From an uncultured Bacteroidia bacterium (GTDB lineage Bacteria; Bacteroidota; Bacteroidia; Bacteroidales; UBA932): DNA of 14,871 bases. Positions within the stretch are counted from its first letter, which is position 1. Each line of letters opens with the position of its first letter. The notes under the pieces were generated by a model. That model was given only the letters and a program-made list of their open reading frames with translations, was not told where the DNA came from and searched no databases. Location: assembly GCA_902797895.1 (NCBI GenBank), contig CADBUS010000094.1, positions 1 to 14,871 on the forward strand, in the 5' to 3' direction. Position numbers and translations under genes: made by a program. Of this stretch, positions 1 through 7,888 are shown one piece after another.

Positions 1-36
1 ATTTGAATTATTAAAAGCTCAACTCACAGAATCAAT

Positions 37-1251
37 CTACTCTTCTGCGCTATATTTAAGATTTACACCCTTGTTCATCTTTAGCCCCAATCCGGCATCA
101 GGCGATGGTATTATGCGCCCGTTCTCAACGGTGGAGGAGTGGAAGCAGTCGTTGGCAATAAGCCAGTTACCGTCCAAATCTGTCCATTGGCAAACAGGGG
201 CGAACTGCGCACCGGCGGCAATGGCAACAGAGGTCTCTGTCATACAGCCAACCATAATCTTCATATTGAGAGCCTGTGCAAGGCTTACCATTTCACGCGC
301 CTCGTGCATACCTGTACATTTCATCAGCTTGATATTTATGCCGCTGTAGTGGCCGTAGAGGTGGCGCACATCGGAGAGCCTCTGGCAGGCTTCATCTGCC
401 ATAATAGGGAGCGGACTGCGCTCGGTAAGCCATCCGGCCTCCTCCAACATCAGCTTTGGCATAGGCTGTTCAATCATACATACATTCTTGGTATTAAGCC
501 AGTTAATCATATCAAGAGCATAGAACTTATCTTTCCATCCTTGGTTGGCATCTATGCAGATAGTAGTATCGGTAACCTCGCGAATTGTGTTAATCATCAT
601 CTTGTCCTGCTCCTCGGTGCGGCCAAGTTTTACCTTTATAAGATTTCCCTCTGCAGCGGCCTCCTTGGCCTTCTTTCGCACAACTTCCGCAGTATCAAGC
701 CCAACGGTAAAAGAGTTGTATGGGCTGTTGGCCGGATTGAAACCCCATATCTTCCACCACGGTTGCCCAATCATATTACCCACCAAATCGTGCAGAGCTA
801 TGTCTATAGAAGCCTTTGCGGCTGTGTTATTGGTAGTTATGGCATCCATCTCAGCCATAATCTCTCCAATCATAAATGGATCTTTGAACTTTTTAAGAAC
901 AGGCCGCGCCTTTTTCAAATAGTCTATGGCAGAGTTAATTGTCTCTCCCAAATAGGGCGGCATAGCAGCCTCTCCATATCCTGTGTAACCATCAAAGGTA
1001 ATTCTTGTAAGAACAATAGGGGTTGTGGTGCGTGAGGAGTTGGCTATTGTAAAAACGTGCTTCATCTTTGCCTCAAATGGGCACCACTGGAGTTCAAGCT
1101 CCTTTTTTTCTTTGCCGCTTTTACCCGCACCGGAGCTGCTAAAAGCCTTGGCAATCAGCCTTGTAGGAGAGAGAACAAAGGCTGCGGCTCCAAGCAGACC
1201 GGCACTCTTTAGAAATGTTCTTCTGTCTGTCATAATATCTGGCTTTAACAA
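37..1251 (-). CDS. Tat-signal dipeptide epimerase (enolase superfamily), probable L-Ala-D/L-Glu epimerase
   Basis: 404 residues. Members of this muconate-lactonizing-type enolase family convert L-Ala-D-Glu from murein into L-Ala-L-Glu by proton abstraction at the Glu alpha carbon. Seen here: a twin-arginine signal (R10-R11, then FLK and a hydrophobic stretch to about residue 35; the start could be M7), the capping domain (about 55-170) and the barrel. Catalytic pieces are all present: KVK at 206-208, metal ligands D234, E261 and D286, the second base K308, and the DLD motif at 358-360 that in dipeptide epimerases contacts the substrate amino group. The gene lies 31 bases downstream of the NlpC/P60 peptidase gene, which would make its substrate. 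The Tat signal implies action outside the cytoplasm, whereas E. coli YcjG is cytosolic. The family is secure; the exact dipeptide specificity is inferred from the DxD motif and the neighbour. Confidence 0.9.
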   Translation of the reverse strand: MLKPDIMTDRRTFLKSAGLLGAAAFVLSPTRLIAKAFSSSGAGKSGKEKKELELQWCPFEAKMKHVFTIANSSRTTTPIVLTRITFDGYTGYGEAAMPPYLGETINSAIDYLKKARPVLKKFKDPFMIGEIMAEMDAITTNNTAAKASIDIALHDLVGNMIGQPWWKIWGFNPANSPYNSFTVGLDTAEVVRKKAKEAAAEGNLIKVKLGRTEEQDKMMINTIREVTDTTICIDANQGWKDKFYALDMINWLNTKNVCMIEQPMPKLMLEEAGWLTERSPLPIMADEACQRLSDVRHLYGHYSGINIKLMKCTGMHEAREMVSLAQALNMKIMVGCMTETSVAIAAGAQFAPVCQWTDLDGNWLIANDCFHSSTVENGRIIPSPDAGLGLKMNKGVNLKYSAEE

Positions 1252-1282
1252 TATTCTTAATGATTATTATTTCTCAAGCGAA

Positions 1283-2581
1283 TTATTTAAGCGGTGCATC
1301 CAAAGCATTGGGTGCAGTGAGTCCAATCTGTTTTACACTCACCACTCCCTTACCCTTATCTGCAGTTCCTATAATTCTGCGAGCCTTGAGCATACGGCCG
1401 GCGGTGGTGTAGTAATCTTTAGAGCCCGGTATCAAGCTGTTTATTCTCACGATATTGGAGGAGTGTATTATTTTTCCCTCTCCCATATAGATGGCAACGT
1501 GGGTAACTCTCTCCTTTTTACCATTCTCTGCTTTTGTGCCAAAGAAGATAAGGTCTCCTATGCGTAAATTCTCCAAACTCTTTAGAGTATGCTCGCCATT
1601 TACATATTTATGTACATCTACACTATCACCGGTTTTGCACTGCTGAGAGGCATCTCTCCTAAGTACATAACCATTAAGGAAATAGACGCTCTTTGTAAGG
1701 CCGCTGCAATCTACACCCTTAACAGATGTTCCGCCCCATACGTATGGAAAGCCGCAGAATTTTTTAGCGGTTTCTATTATGTTGCTCTCTGTTGGAGAGG
1801 CTCTCTTTATCCAGCTGTTAAGATTCTCTGCATCTTCCGCAGGCAGGTAGCCCTCTCTGCCATCTGCAACAGAGGCTTTTATCCAATTTCCCTCTTTTGT
1901 GCCGGCGTGAGCAATCAGTATATCTCCCCAAACCAAATCGCTTACAGGCATAGAGCTTTTATCCATATCTGAATAAAGCGTTGAGTAGAGGGTATTTACA
2001 ATAATCTTAGGCTTTTTTAGATACTCCTCCCACTCGCTTTTTTGCATAGCCTTTATGCTTCTTGTTATAACCCAGGCGGTATAACCCTCCATATTTATGC
2101 AGCGATACCACCCCCCTTTCTCCTCCAAAATCCTCACAGGCATTCCCATAAGAGCTTGAGTACCGGACTCTGCACTAAAGTTGGGCTCAGAGTTGAAACT
2201 TGCGGTTGACATAACAACCACGCCATACTCCTTCCCCTTTAGAGAGGAGGAGGGCAGAAGCTCCATTTTGTCTGCCGCCGTAATGCCAGCTTGCTTCAAT
2301 CGGCTGATAAGAGCATTTTTAGCAGCCGATTCTGTGGTAGAGCCCACAATGGCGAGCTTACCATCTGTCATCTTCAAAGAGGCTTCAAAGGTCTTGTCTC
2401 GGCTATCTGGAGCAAACTCGCTCTTTACCTCTGAGCAGATTTTATTGAATAGGGAACTAATCTGATTATCAGAAGATTGTGCCATTATGGCGGGGCAAAG
2501 GCTCAAAGTAGCCGCCACAATCAGACAGCCTATCATTGCAGCAAGCCTTGTACGGCAGCTACTCTTTTTGAATGTTTGCAT
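1283..2581 (-). CDS. Secreted NlpC/P60 cysteine peptidase with SH3 domains (probable gamma-D-Glu-diamino acid endopeptidase)
   Basis: 432 residues. A Sec signal peptide (about 1-34; likely cut after AIMA) is followed by a region of about 80 residues I do not recognise, two bacterial SH3-like segments (about 120-177 and 190-250) and a C-terminal NlpC/P60 domain (about 262-405). The peptidase core has the motif YVWGG (280-284), nucleophile C292 in DCSG, H361 in THVA and a third polar residue at H373. Related Bacteroidota and Bacillus (YkfC-type) enzymes cut between gamma-D-Glu and the diamino acid in murein peptides with a free N-terminal L-Ala, giving L-Ala-D-Glu. The epimerase gene directly downstream (31 bases) uses that product, which supports this role. 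purA ends 39 bases upstream, so it may be read from the ssb promoter. C29 is not in a usable lipobox (LSLC has Leu before Cys), so a lipoprotein is unlikely. Confidence 0.88.
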   Translation of the reverse strand: MQTFKKSSCRTRLAAMIGCLIVAATLSLCPAIMAQSSDNQISSLFNKICSEVKSEFAPDSRDKTFEASLKMTDGKLAIVGSTTESAAKNALISRLKQAGITAADKMELLPSSSLKGKEYGVVVMSTASFNSEPNFSAESGTQALMGMPVRILEEKGGWYRCINMEGYTAWVITRSIKAMQKSEWEEYLKKPKIIVNTLYSTLYSDMDKSSMPVSDLVWGDILIAHAGTKEGNWIKASVADGREGYLPAEDAENLNSWIKRASPTESNIIETAKKFCGFPYVWGGTSVKGVDCSGLTKSVYFLNGYVLRRDASQQCKTGDSVDVHKYVNGEHTLKSLENLRIGDLIFFGTKAENGKKERVTHVAIYMGEGKIIHSSNIVRINSLIPGSKDYYTTAGRMLKARRIIGTADKGKGVVSVKQIGLTAPNALDAPLK

Positions 2582-2620
2582 AAGAACTATATTTGTGCTA
2601 TTCCATTAAGCACCATTGCC

Positions 2621-3895
2621 TTAGCGGCTGCGCTTGGATAGCTTTATTGTCTGCGCTCTATCCGGCCCCACCGATACTATTGAGATTGGAACTCCAAGCT
2701 CCTTCTCCACAAAGGCAATATATTTTTTGAAGGCGGCCGGCAGTTCTTTTTCTGTGCGGCACTTTGTGAGATCTTTTTTCCAACCCTTAATCTCCTTATA
2801 AACAGGCTCTATGGTAGAGTAGGTATCAAAAGGAACGTGGTTGCTCTTTTGCCCATCTACAACATACGCGGTGGCAACTTTAATGGTATCAAAGCTATCC
2901 AACACATCTGCCTTCATCAGAATAAGGTCTGTAACTCCGTTCACCATTATGGCATATTTGAGAGCCGGCAAATCTAACCAACCTGTTCTGCGTGGGCGGC
3001 CGGTGGTTGCTCCAAATTCAAACCCTTTCTGCCTTAGCTGCTCGCCTACGGCATTGTTTAGCTCTGTTGGGAAAGGGCCGGCACCTACTCTTGTGCAGTA
3101 GGCCTTAAAGACTCCATATACCTTTCCAATTTTGGTAGGGGAGATACCAAGCCCTATACAAGCTCCTGCGCAAATGGTTGAGGATGAGGTTACAAACGGA
3201 TATGCTCCAAAGTCTATATCTAACATCGTACCCTGCGCCCCCTCTGCAAGCGCACGCTTGGTTTTGAGGTGGTTGGCTATTTCATACTCGGTATCCTTTA
3301 TGGTAAATTTTTTAAGATACTCAACAGATTTCATCCACTGCTTCTCATTCTCCTCTGCATTGTACTTATAGTCAAACTGTTTTAGAAACTCCTTGTGCTT
3401 CTCTTTAAGGGCATTGAATCTCTTTTTGAAATCCTTTGACAGAGTATCTCCAACTCTCAGGCCGTTTCTTCCGGTCTTGTCCATATATGTCGGCCCTATT
3501 CCCTTTAGAGTTGAGCCAATTTTGCTCTTGCCCTTTGCAGCCTCGGAGGCGGCATCTATAATCCTATGGGTTGGAAGTATCAAATGCGCTCTCTTTGAGA
3601 TAATTATATTTTTTGTAGGATCTACTCCCATCTTCTCGATAGCTCTGCACTCCTCCTCAAAAATTATAGGATCCAGCACAACTCCGTTGCCTATAATATT
3701 CATAGTCTTTTTGCGGAACACTCCGGAAGGAACGGTATGCAGAACAAAGGTTTTGCCCTCAAATTTAAGGGAGTGGCCTGCATTTGGCCCACCCTGAAAT
3801 CTGCAAATAAGAGGGTAGGAGGCTGCAAGCACATCAACAATTTTCCCTTTTCCCTCGTCTCCCCACTGAAGGCCAAGAACAACATCTGCTTTCAT
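2621..3895 (-). CDS. purA: Adenylosuccinate synthetase
   Basis: 424 residues, the normal bacterial length. Catalyses GTP-dependent joining of IMP and aspartate, the first step from IMP to AMP, in the cytosol. Hallmarks in order: WGDEGKGK (11-18) with catalytic D13, H41 after GGPNAG, the GSTLKGIGP segment (127-135), the QGTMLDIDFG segment (221-230), the aspartate-binding ATTGRPRRTGW (296-306) and the C-terminal GPDR (410-413). D13 and H41 fall at the same numbers as in the E. coli enzyme, which supports this start. The gene follows ssb by 13 bases and precedes the NlpC/P60 gene by 39, suggesting cotranscription. Nothing in the protein is unusual. Confidence 0.97.
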   Translation of the reverse strand: MKADVVLGLQWGDEGKGKIVDVLAASYPLICRFQGGPNAGHSLKFEGKTFVLHTVPSGVFRKKTMNIIGNGVVLDPIIFEEECRAIEKMGVDPTKNIIISKRAHLILPTHRIIDAASEAAKGKSKIGSTLKGIGPTYMDKTGRNGLRVGDTLSKDFKKRFNALKEKHKEFLKQFDYKYNAEENEKQWMKSVEYLKKFTIKDTEYEIANHLKTKRALAEGAQGTMLDIDFGAYPFVTSSSTICAGACIGLGISPTKIGKVYGVFKAYCTRVGAGPFPTELNNAVGEQLRQKGFEFGATTGRPRRTGWLDLPALKYAIMVNGVTDLILMKADVLDSFDTIKVATAYVVDGQKSNHVPFDTYSTIEPVYKEIKGWKKDLTKCRTEKELPAAFKKYIAFVEKELGVPISIVSVGPDRAQTIKLSKRSR

Positions 3896-3908
3896 AAATA
3901 GCTAATAA

Positions 3909-4433
3909 TTAGAATGGTAAATCATCTGCAGGGTTATCGCCGCCTATAATGTCTGATTGCGGCATATCAGAAACAGGAGCTCCTCCGCTCGGAGCAGCTT
4001 GGTTATACTGCTGCTGAGGCTGCTGAGGTTGCTGATATTGTTGCTGTACTCCACCCATCTGATTGTAGCTTCCCTGTGCAGGAGCCGAGTTGGCAGCAGG
4101 ATTATCAGACTTTCTACCAAGCAGTTGTACAGAATCAGCAAAAATCTCATAAACGGTTCTTTCTACACCATTTTGGTCTGTATATTTACGAGATCTAATC
4201 TTACCTTCAACAAAAATTTGAGAACCCTTTCTGATATACTTTTCAGCAAACTCGGCTAATTTTCTCCAGCACACTATATTGTGCCACTCCACTCTCTCCT
4301 GCTTGTTATTGTTTCTGTCTGTATAATACTCTGTTGTAGCAACAGAAAAGTTGGCAACTACCTGTCCTCCATCTAAATGTCTGACCTCCGGATCTCTTCC
4401 AGCATTGCCCAAAATAAATACCTTGTTGTACAT
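3909..4433 (-). CDS. ssb: Single-stranded DNA-binding protein
   Basis: 174 residues. Coats single-stranded DNA in replication, recombination and repair and recruits partners through its tail. The OB fold spans about 1-107, with aromatic residues such as W50 and W56 in the expected binding strands and the conserved VEGKIRSR segment (75-82). A Gly/Gln-rich linker (about 110-160, with a run of Gln-Gln-Pro repeats near 130-143) leads to the acidic tip DDLPF (170-174) that binds SSB partner proteins. It has its own candidate promoter in the aroE-ssb gap and starts the ssb-purA-peptidase-epimerase run. recJ, a usual functional partner, is also in this window but on the opposite strand. Confidence 0.96.
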   Translation of the reverse strand: MYNKVFILGNAGRDPEVRHLDGGQVVANFSVATTEYYTDRNNNKQERVEWHNIVCWRKLAEFAEKYIRKGSQIFVEGKIRSRKYTDQNGVERTVYEIFADSVQLLGRKSDNPAANSAPAQGSYNQMGGVQQQYQQPQQPQQQYNQAAPSGGAPVSDMPQSDIIGGDNPADDLPF

Positions 4434-4452
4434 AATATTTGAATTTATGTGG

Positions 4453-4484
4453 TAAATATAGTCTAAAATGTGTACAAGTGCAAA
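4453..4484 (-). promoter_or_regulatory. Candidate Bacteroidota sigma promoter for ssb
   Basis: On the minus strand TTTG (4484-4481) is followed after 20 bases by TATATTTA (4460-4453), seven of eight positions of the TAnnTTTG -7 box. The spacing fits the known Bacteroidota consensus (19-21). Transcription would begin around 4446-4450, giving a short AT-rich leader before the ssb ATG at 4433. The upstream half lies just past the aroE stop codon. Confidence 0.55.
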
Positions 4485-4487
4485 AGT

Positions 4488-5279
4488 TTATAGTGCGCTG
4501 TGCATAGCATTCTCATCGGGTGTTAGGCCGGTAAAAAGCCTGAATCCCTCAATGGCTTGATAGACAAGCCATTGTTTGCCGCTACTGCTGTTTATGCAGG
4601 GATTTTTATAGTTTGCCTCCACTATGGTTGCGCCTGCAAAACCATCAGGCGCAAACTGCTCTATTTGCAGTGGTAAAGTGTAAATAATCAGCAAATTGCC
4701 TCCTGCGGCCACCCCGCCCTCCTTGAGTACTTTAAGCATAAGGTTGCATCTCTCAAAGTCAAGCGCCTGAACTCCTATTTTGCCGGCATACTCAATGGCC
4801 TTGCTCATAGTTCTGTTTGTGATATAGGTTTGCAGAGCGGCATCTTTGCAGGCAAGGGCAGCCGCTTTGCCGGCTCCACCGCATCCTATTACAAAGGCTT
4901 TAAGATTTTGCAATCTTCCATTTTTGCTCCCTATAAATTCATCTGCAATACGCTTTACGGCAGTATAATCTGTATTGAAGCCAAAAATTCTGTCACCCTC
5001 AAATTTAATCAGATTGGCTGCCCCTATAGTTTTGCAAACAGCATCTGCATCTGTAACAAACTTCATCACAGCCTCCTTGAACGGTGCTGTAACATTTGCT
5101 CCGCTATATCCCTGCTCTTTTAGAGAGGCTATGCACTCCTCTATGTTGCTCCCCTCCAAAACAGAGTAGCTCATATTTAGTGAGTTATCATTCTGAGGAG
5201 CTAAGTGGTAGCCGGCATAAAAGAGTTTTGGGCTGAGTGAGTGAGCGGCAGGATTGCCTACTATTGCAAACTTTTTCAT
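4488..5279 (-). CDS. aroE: Shikimate dehydrogenase
   Basis: Reduces 3-dehydroshikimate to shikimate with NADPH, the fourth step of aromatic amino acid synthesis. I chose the second in-frame ATG (5279), giving 263 residues beginning MKKFAIVGNPAAHSLSP; an ATG 12 bases upstream (5291) would add only MIVI. Numbered from 5279, the shikimate site SLSP is at 14-17, catalytic K68 is in NVTAPFK and D104 in FNTDY, close to K65 and D102 of E. coli AroE. The dinucleotide loop GCGGAGKAA lies at about 132-140, NRT at 155-157 and the C-terminal YQAIEGF at about 240-246. It follows the rRNA methyltransferase gene, from which a dispersed repeat separates it. I see no clear promoter in that repeat, so it may depend on readthrough from lysS. 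aroK is elsewhere in the window in another unit. Confidence 0.94.
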   Translation of the reverse strand: MKKFAIVGNPAAHSLSPKLFYAGYHLAPQNDNSLNMSYSVLEGSNIEECIASLKEQGYSGANVTAPFKEAVMKFVTDADAVCKTIGAANLIKFEGDRIFGFNTDYTAVKRIADEFIGSKNGRLQNLKAFVIGCGGAGKAAALACKDAALQTYITNRTMSKAIEYAGKIGVQALDFERCNLMLKVLKEGGVAAGGNLLIIYTLPLQIEQFAPDGFAGATIVEANYKNPCINSSSGKQWLVYQAIEGFRLFTGLTPDENAMHSAL

Positions 5280-5299
5280 AATTACTATCATTTTGTTTT

Positions 5300-5388
5300 A
5301 GATTCTTAAGTCGCTGGGGCTGTGCTGCTTTGCTTTGCTCTGTCATTCTGAATGCCCCCTGTCATTCTGAGCGCAGCGAAGAATCTAT
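5300..5388. repeat. Dispersed intergenic repeat, copy A
   Basis: The block 5313-5351 matches 13507-13545 with 2 mismatches in 39 bases, and 5361-5388 matches 13536-13563 with 1 mismatch in 28. Copy A therefore carries the GTCATTCTGA core twice (5341-5351 in part and 5361-5370) where copy B has it once. Within it a 5-base unit TGCTT/TGCTC repeats. The outer ends are inverted: AGATTCTT at 5300-5307 and AAGAATCT at 5379-5386. It fills the gap between the methyltransferase and aroE genes and overlaps the 3' end of the former. It resembles short non-autonomous repeats scattered in bacterial intergenic DNA; no coding content of its own is apparent. Confidence 0.85.
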
Positions 5389-6240
5389 TCTGTTACTATC
5401 TCTTTTGTTACTATCTCTTCTGTTATTAACTCTTTGGCGAACAGCCTCATAGCAAAGTATAGCCGCAGAAACAGAAACATTCAGAGAATCGAGCACCCCA
5501 AGCATAGGAATCATAATTTTGCAATCCGATGCCTCTCTCCATTGCTGCGTTAGCCCTTCGGCCTCGCTTCCCATAACTATTGCACAAGCTCCTGTCATAT
5601 CTGTATTGTAGTATGGCTTAGAGTCTTGCAGCTGTGCGGTGTATATTGTAATCTCCTTTTTCTTCAGCCACTTGATAGCCTCCTCGCTTGTGCAGCATAC
5701 AACCTTTTGAGTAAAAATTCCTCCAAGGCTGGAGCGTATTATGTTGGGATTGTAAATATCTTTTGTGGTGTTGCAAAGCAGTACGGCATCTGCGCCGCAG
5801 GCATCCGAAGTTCTGAGCAGAGCTCCAATGTTGCCGGGCTTTTCTATACCCTCCGCCACAATAATGAGCGGAGTTTCAGGCAACTGCCGCTCTACATCTG
5901 CAAGGGTAAGGCTGCGTGCAGCCACCTCTGCTATAACTCCCTCTGTAGTTGAGCGATAGGCTATTTTTGAATAGAGCTGTTCAGAAACGGTAAAAACTTT
6001 TGCAGCCGAGCAGTTGAATCTTTTTGCAACCTCTTGAGCGGTATTGGCTTTGCCGCTGTAAATCTGAGGGCAGAAAAATAGCGTCTCAATTTTGTAGCCG
6101 GCATTGCAGCAGGCCTCCAACTCCCTTGCACCCTCTACCACAAATCTGCCGCTTTGCACTCTATGGCGAGCCTTTTGTTGCAACAGCCCAAGCTCCTTTA
6201 TTTTAGGATTTTGCAAAGATGTTATAACCTCCTCCTGCAT
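5362..6240 (-). CDS. TrmH/SpoU-family RNA 2'-O-ribose methyltransferase (RlmB-like)
   Basis: 292 residues. SPOUT enzymes of this group transfer methyl from S-adenosylmethionine to a ribose 2'-OH, usually in 23S rRNA. The N-terminal substrate-binding domain (about 5-105, with SLQNPKIK at 8-15 and the FVVEG segment at 33-37) precedes the knotted catalytic domain. Motif 1 is EKPGNIGALLRTSDACGAD (133-151, key N137 and R143), motif 2 is VMGSEAEGL (222-230), motif 3 spans 244-262 (IPMLG then LNVSVSAA, key N254). The gene follows lysS by 29 bases, likely one operon. Oddity: after the usual end near residue 270 the protein continues with about 22 residues encoded by a 15-base tandem repeat (270-284) and by a dispersed repeat (285-292 and the stop). 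The exact target nucleotide cannot be told from sequence. Confidence 0.92.
   Translation of the reverse strand: MQEEVITSLQNPKIKELGLLQQKARHRVQSGRFVVEGARELEACCNAGYKIETLFFCPQIYSGKANTAQEVAKRFNCSAAKVFTVSEQLYSKIAYRSTTEGVIAEVAARSLTLADVERQLPETPLIIVAEGIEKPGNIGALLRTSDACGADAVLLCNTTKDIYNPNIIRSSLGGIFTQKVVCCTSEEAIKWLKKKEITIYTAQLQDSKPYYNTDMTGACAIVMGSEAEGLTQQWREASDCKIMIPMLGVLDSLNVSVSAAILCYEAVRQRVNNRRDSNKRDSNRIDSSLRSE
5391..5435. repeat. 15-base tandem repeat, 3 units, inside the methyltransferase 3' end
   Basis: Units at 5391-5405 and 5406-5420 differ at one base (TGTTACTATCTCTTT / TGTTACTATCTCTTC); a third degenerate unit is at 5421-5435 (TGTTATTAACTCTTT). The length is a multiple of three, so on the minus strand it adds the five-residue repeat RDSNK/RDSNR to the protein without a frameshift. 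It directly adjoins the dispersed repeat ending at 5388. Confidence 0.85.
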
Positions 6241-6269
6241 ACTCAGTTTCTTTCAGGCCGCAAGCAGAG

Positions 6270-7799
6270 CTATTCCGCCTCTTTCTTCATCTGAGGGAAG
6301 AAGAGAACATCTTGTATGGAGGTTTGGCCGGTCATAAACATAGTGAGGCGGTCCATACCTATACCCATACCGCTCGTTGGCGGCATACCATACTCCAGAG
6401 CGCGGATAAAATCGTGATCTATATACATAGCCTCATCGTCTCCTCCGTTCTTGAGCCTTAGCTGCTCCGTAAATCTATCAAGCTGATCTATAGGGTCATT
6501 AAGCTCGCTGTAAGCATTGGCAAGCTCCTTTCCGCAAACAAAGAGTTCAAATCTCTCAACAAGAGCAGGGTTGCCTCTCTTGCGCTTGGTAAGCGGAGAC
6601 ATCTCTACCGGATAATCTATTATAAATGTTGGCTGAATTAGCTTATCCTCAACAAATTGGCCAAATATAGCATCAATCAGCTTGCCCTTTCCGTAGCTTG
6701 GCTGAATTGGAACATTCAACTTTTTGCACACCTCTCTCAACTGCTCTTCATCCATACCGCTAACATCCACACCGGCCTCTTCCTTAATGGCATCGAGCAT
6801 AGGCACTCTCTTGTAAGGCCCCTTGAAATCAACCTCGTGTTCTCCAATTTTAAGCAGAGTTTTTCCGTTTACGGCCATAGCCACTTTCTCTATCATCTGC
6901 TCCGTAAAGTTCATCATCCAGTTGTAGTCTTTGTAGGCTACATATATCTCCATAGCGGTAAACTCAGGGTTATGGGTGCGGTCCATACCCTCGTTGCGGA
7001 AATTCTTGCTGAACTCATAAACACCTGGGAATCCGCCAACTATAAGCCTCTTTAGATAGAGTTCATTGGCAATTCTCAAATAGAGATCCATATCCAACAC
7101 ATTGTGATGCGTTATGAAAGGACGGGCGTTTGCTCCACCGGGAATAGGTTGCAGAATAGGAGTTTCCACCTCAAGGCATCCGTTCTCGTTAAAGAAGGCA
7201 CGCATAGTCTCATAGATTTTTGTCCTTTTCTCAAAAACCTCTCTAACCTGCGGATTTACAATAAGATCCACATATCTTTGGCGATAGCGTAGCTCAGGAT
7301 CTGCAAAGGCGTCAAACACCTCTCCATCCTTGGCTTTAACAATCGGGAGTACTCTGAGAGATTTGCTAAGCACTCTAAGTTCCTTAACGTGAACAGATTT
7401 CTGACCTGTTTGGGTAACAAAGGCATACCCTTTTATTCCAATAATATCTCCAATATCAAGCAACTTCTTAAAGACTGTGTTGTAGAGGGTTTTATCCTCA
7501 TTAGGGCAAATCTCATCTCTCTTTATGTAGGCCTGTACTCTGCCTGTATGGTCTTGAAGCTCAATGAATGAGGCTGCTCCCATAATTCTGCGGCTCATAA
7601 TTCTGCCGGCCATAGAGAGCTCTTTGAACTTGGCCTGAGAGGCATCTTCTGCCATTTCCGGATTATACTCTTTTGCAATCTCCTCTGCTGTAACGGTTAC
7701 CGGATATTCATCTGCAGGGTAAGGCTCTATCCCAAGCTCACGCATCTGTTGCAGGCTCTGCCTTCTTATCTGTTCCTGTTCATTCAAGTTGAGTTCCAT
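6270..7799 (-). CDS. lysS: Lysyl-tRNA synthetase, class II
   Basis: 509 residues. Charges tRNA-Lys with lysine in the cytosol. An anticodon-binding OB fold occupies about 62-145 (start AGRIMSRRIMGAASFIEL). The catalytic domain has YRQRYVDLI (172-180), motif 1 around 185-215, motif 2 FRNEGMDRTHNPEF (267-280) and motif 3 GMGIGMDRL (477-485). The segment NDPIDQLDRF (434-443) is also typical of LysRS. The last residues (QDVLFFPQM) close the core without a long C-terminal extension. It is the first gene of the minus-strand run and is divergent from recJ. The start at 7799 fits the usual N-terminal helix; no Shine-Dalgarno site is visible, as is common in Bacteroidota. Confidence 0.97.
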   Translation of the reverse strand: MELNLNEQEQIRRQSLQQMRELGIEPYPADEYPVTVTAEEIAKEYNPEMAEDASQAKFKELSMAGRIMSRRIMGAASFIELQDHTGRVQAYIKRDEICPNEDKTLYNTVFKKLLDIGDIIGIKGYAFVTQTGQKSVHVKELRVLSKSLRVLPIVKAKDGEVFDAFADPELRYRQRYVDLIVNPQVREVFEKRTKIYETMRAFFNENGCLEVETPILQPIPGGANARPFITHHNVLDMDLYLRIANELYLKRLIVGGFPGVYEFSKNFRNEGMDRTHNPEFTAMEIYVAYKDYNWMMNFTEQMIEKVAMAVNGKTLLKIGEHEVDFKGPYKRVPMLDAIKEEAGVDVSGMDEEQLREVCKKLNVPIQPSYGKGKLIDAIFGQFVEDKLIQPTFIIDYPVEMSPLTKRKRGNPALVERFELFVCGKELANAYSELNDPIDQLDRFTEQLRLKNGGDDEAMYIDHDFIRALEYGMPPTSGMGIGMDRLTMFMTGQTSIQDVLFFPQMKKEAE

Positions 7800-7834
7800 A
7801 TATCTTCTGTCAATTAGCGGTTAATACCATTTGG

Positions 7835-7842
7835 CGAAGATA
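7835..7842 (-). promoter_or_regulatory. Weak candidate -7 box for lysS
   Basis: TATCTTCG on the minus strand (7842-7835) matches the TAnnTTTG box except for one base, about 35 bases before the lysS ATG. No TTTG lies at the right distance upstream (the region is A-rich), so support is limited to the box and its position in the divergent gap. Confidence 0.3.
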
Positions 7843-7869
7843 CGATTTTTTTATCATATTATATATTAT

Positions 7870-7877
7870 TATATTTG
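7870..7877 (+). promoter_or_regulatory. Candidate -7 box for recJ
   Basis: TATATTTG is an exact TAnnTTTG box in the AT-rich lysS-recJ gap. The expected TTTG 19-21 bases upstream is replaced by a T run (about 7846-7852). The box ends only 11 bases before the recJ ATG (7889), so transcripts would have a leader of only a few bases. Confidence 0.5.
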
Positions 7878-7888
7878 CCCTGCTAAAG

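Noticed and set aside
139..1035. A 298-residue open frame on the plus strand opposite the epimerase gene
   Set aside because: Its translation shows no recognisable domain and it lies wholly antisense to a gene with all catalytic motifs of its family, so it is a shadow frame.
2479..2581. Lipoprotein signal in the NlpC/P60 protein (C29)
   Set aside because: The residue before Cys is Leu, which does not fit a lipobox; the AIMA site fits ordinary signal peptidase cleavage better.
3957..4259. Open frames opposite and within the ssb linker
   Set aside because: They arise from the Gln-rich repeat coding of ssb; no independent start signals or domains are seen.
5280..5291. Upstream ATG of aroE adding MIVI
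   Set aside because: The alignment with AroE residue numbering and the usual MKKFAIVGNP-type beginning favour the ATG at 5279, though the longer form cannot be excluded.
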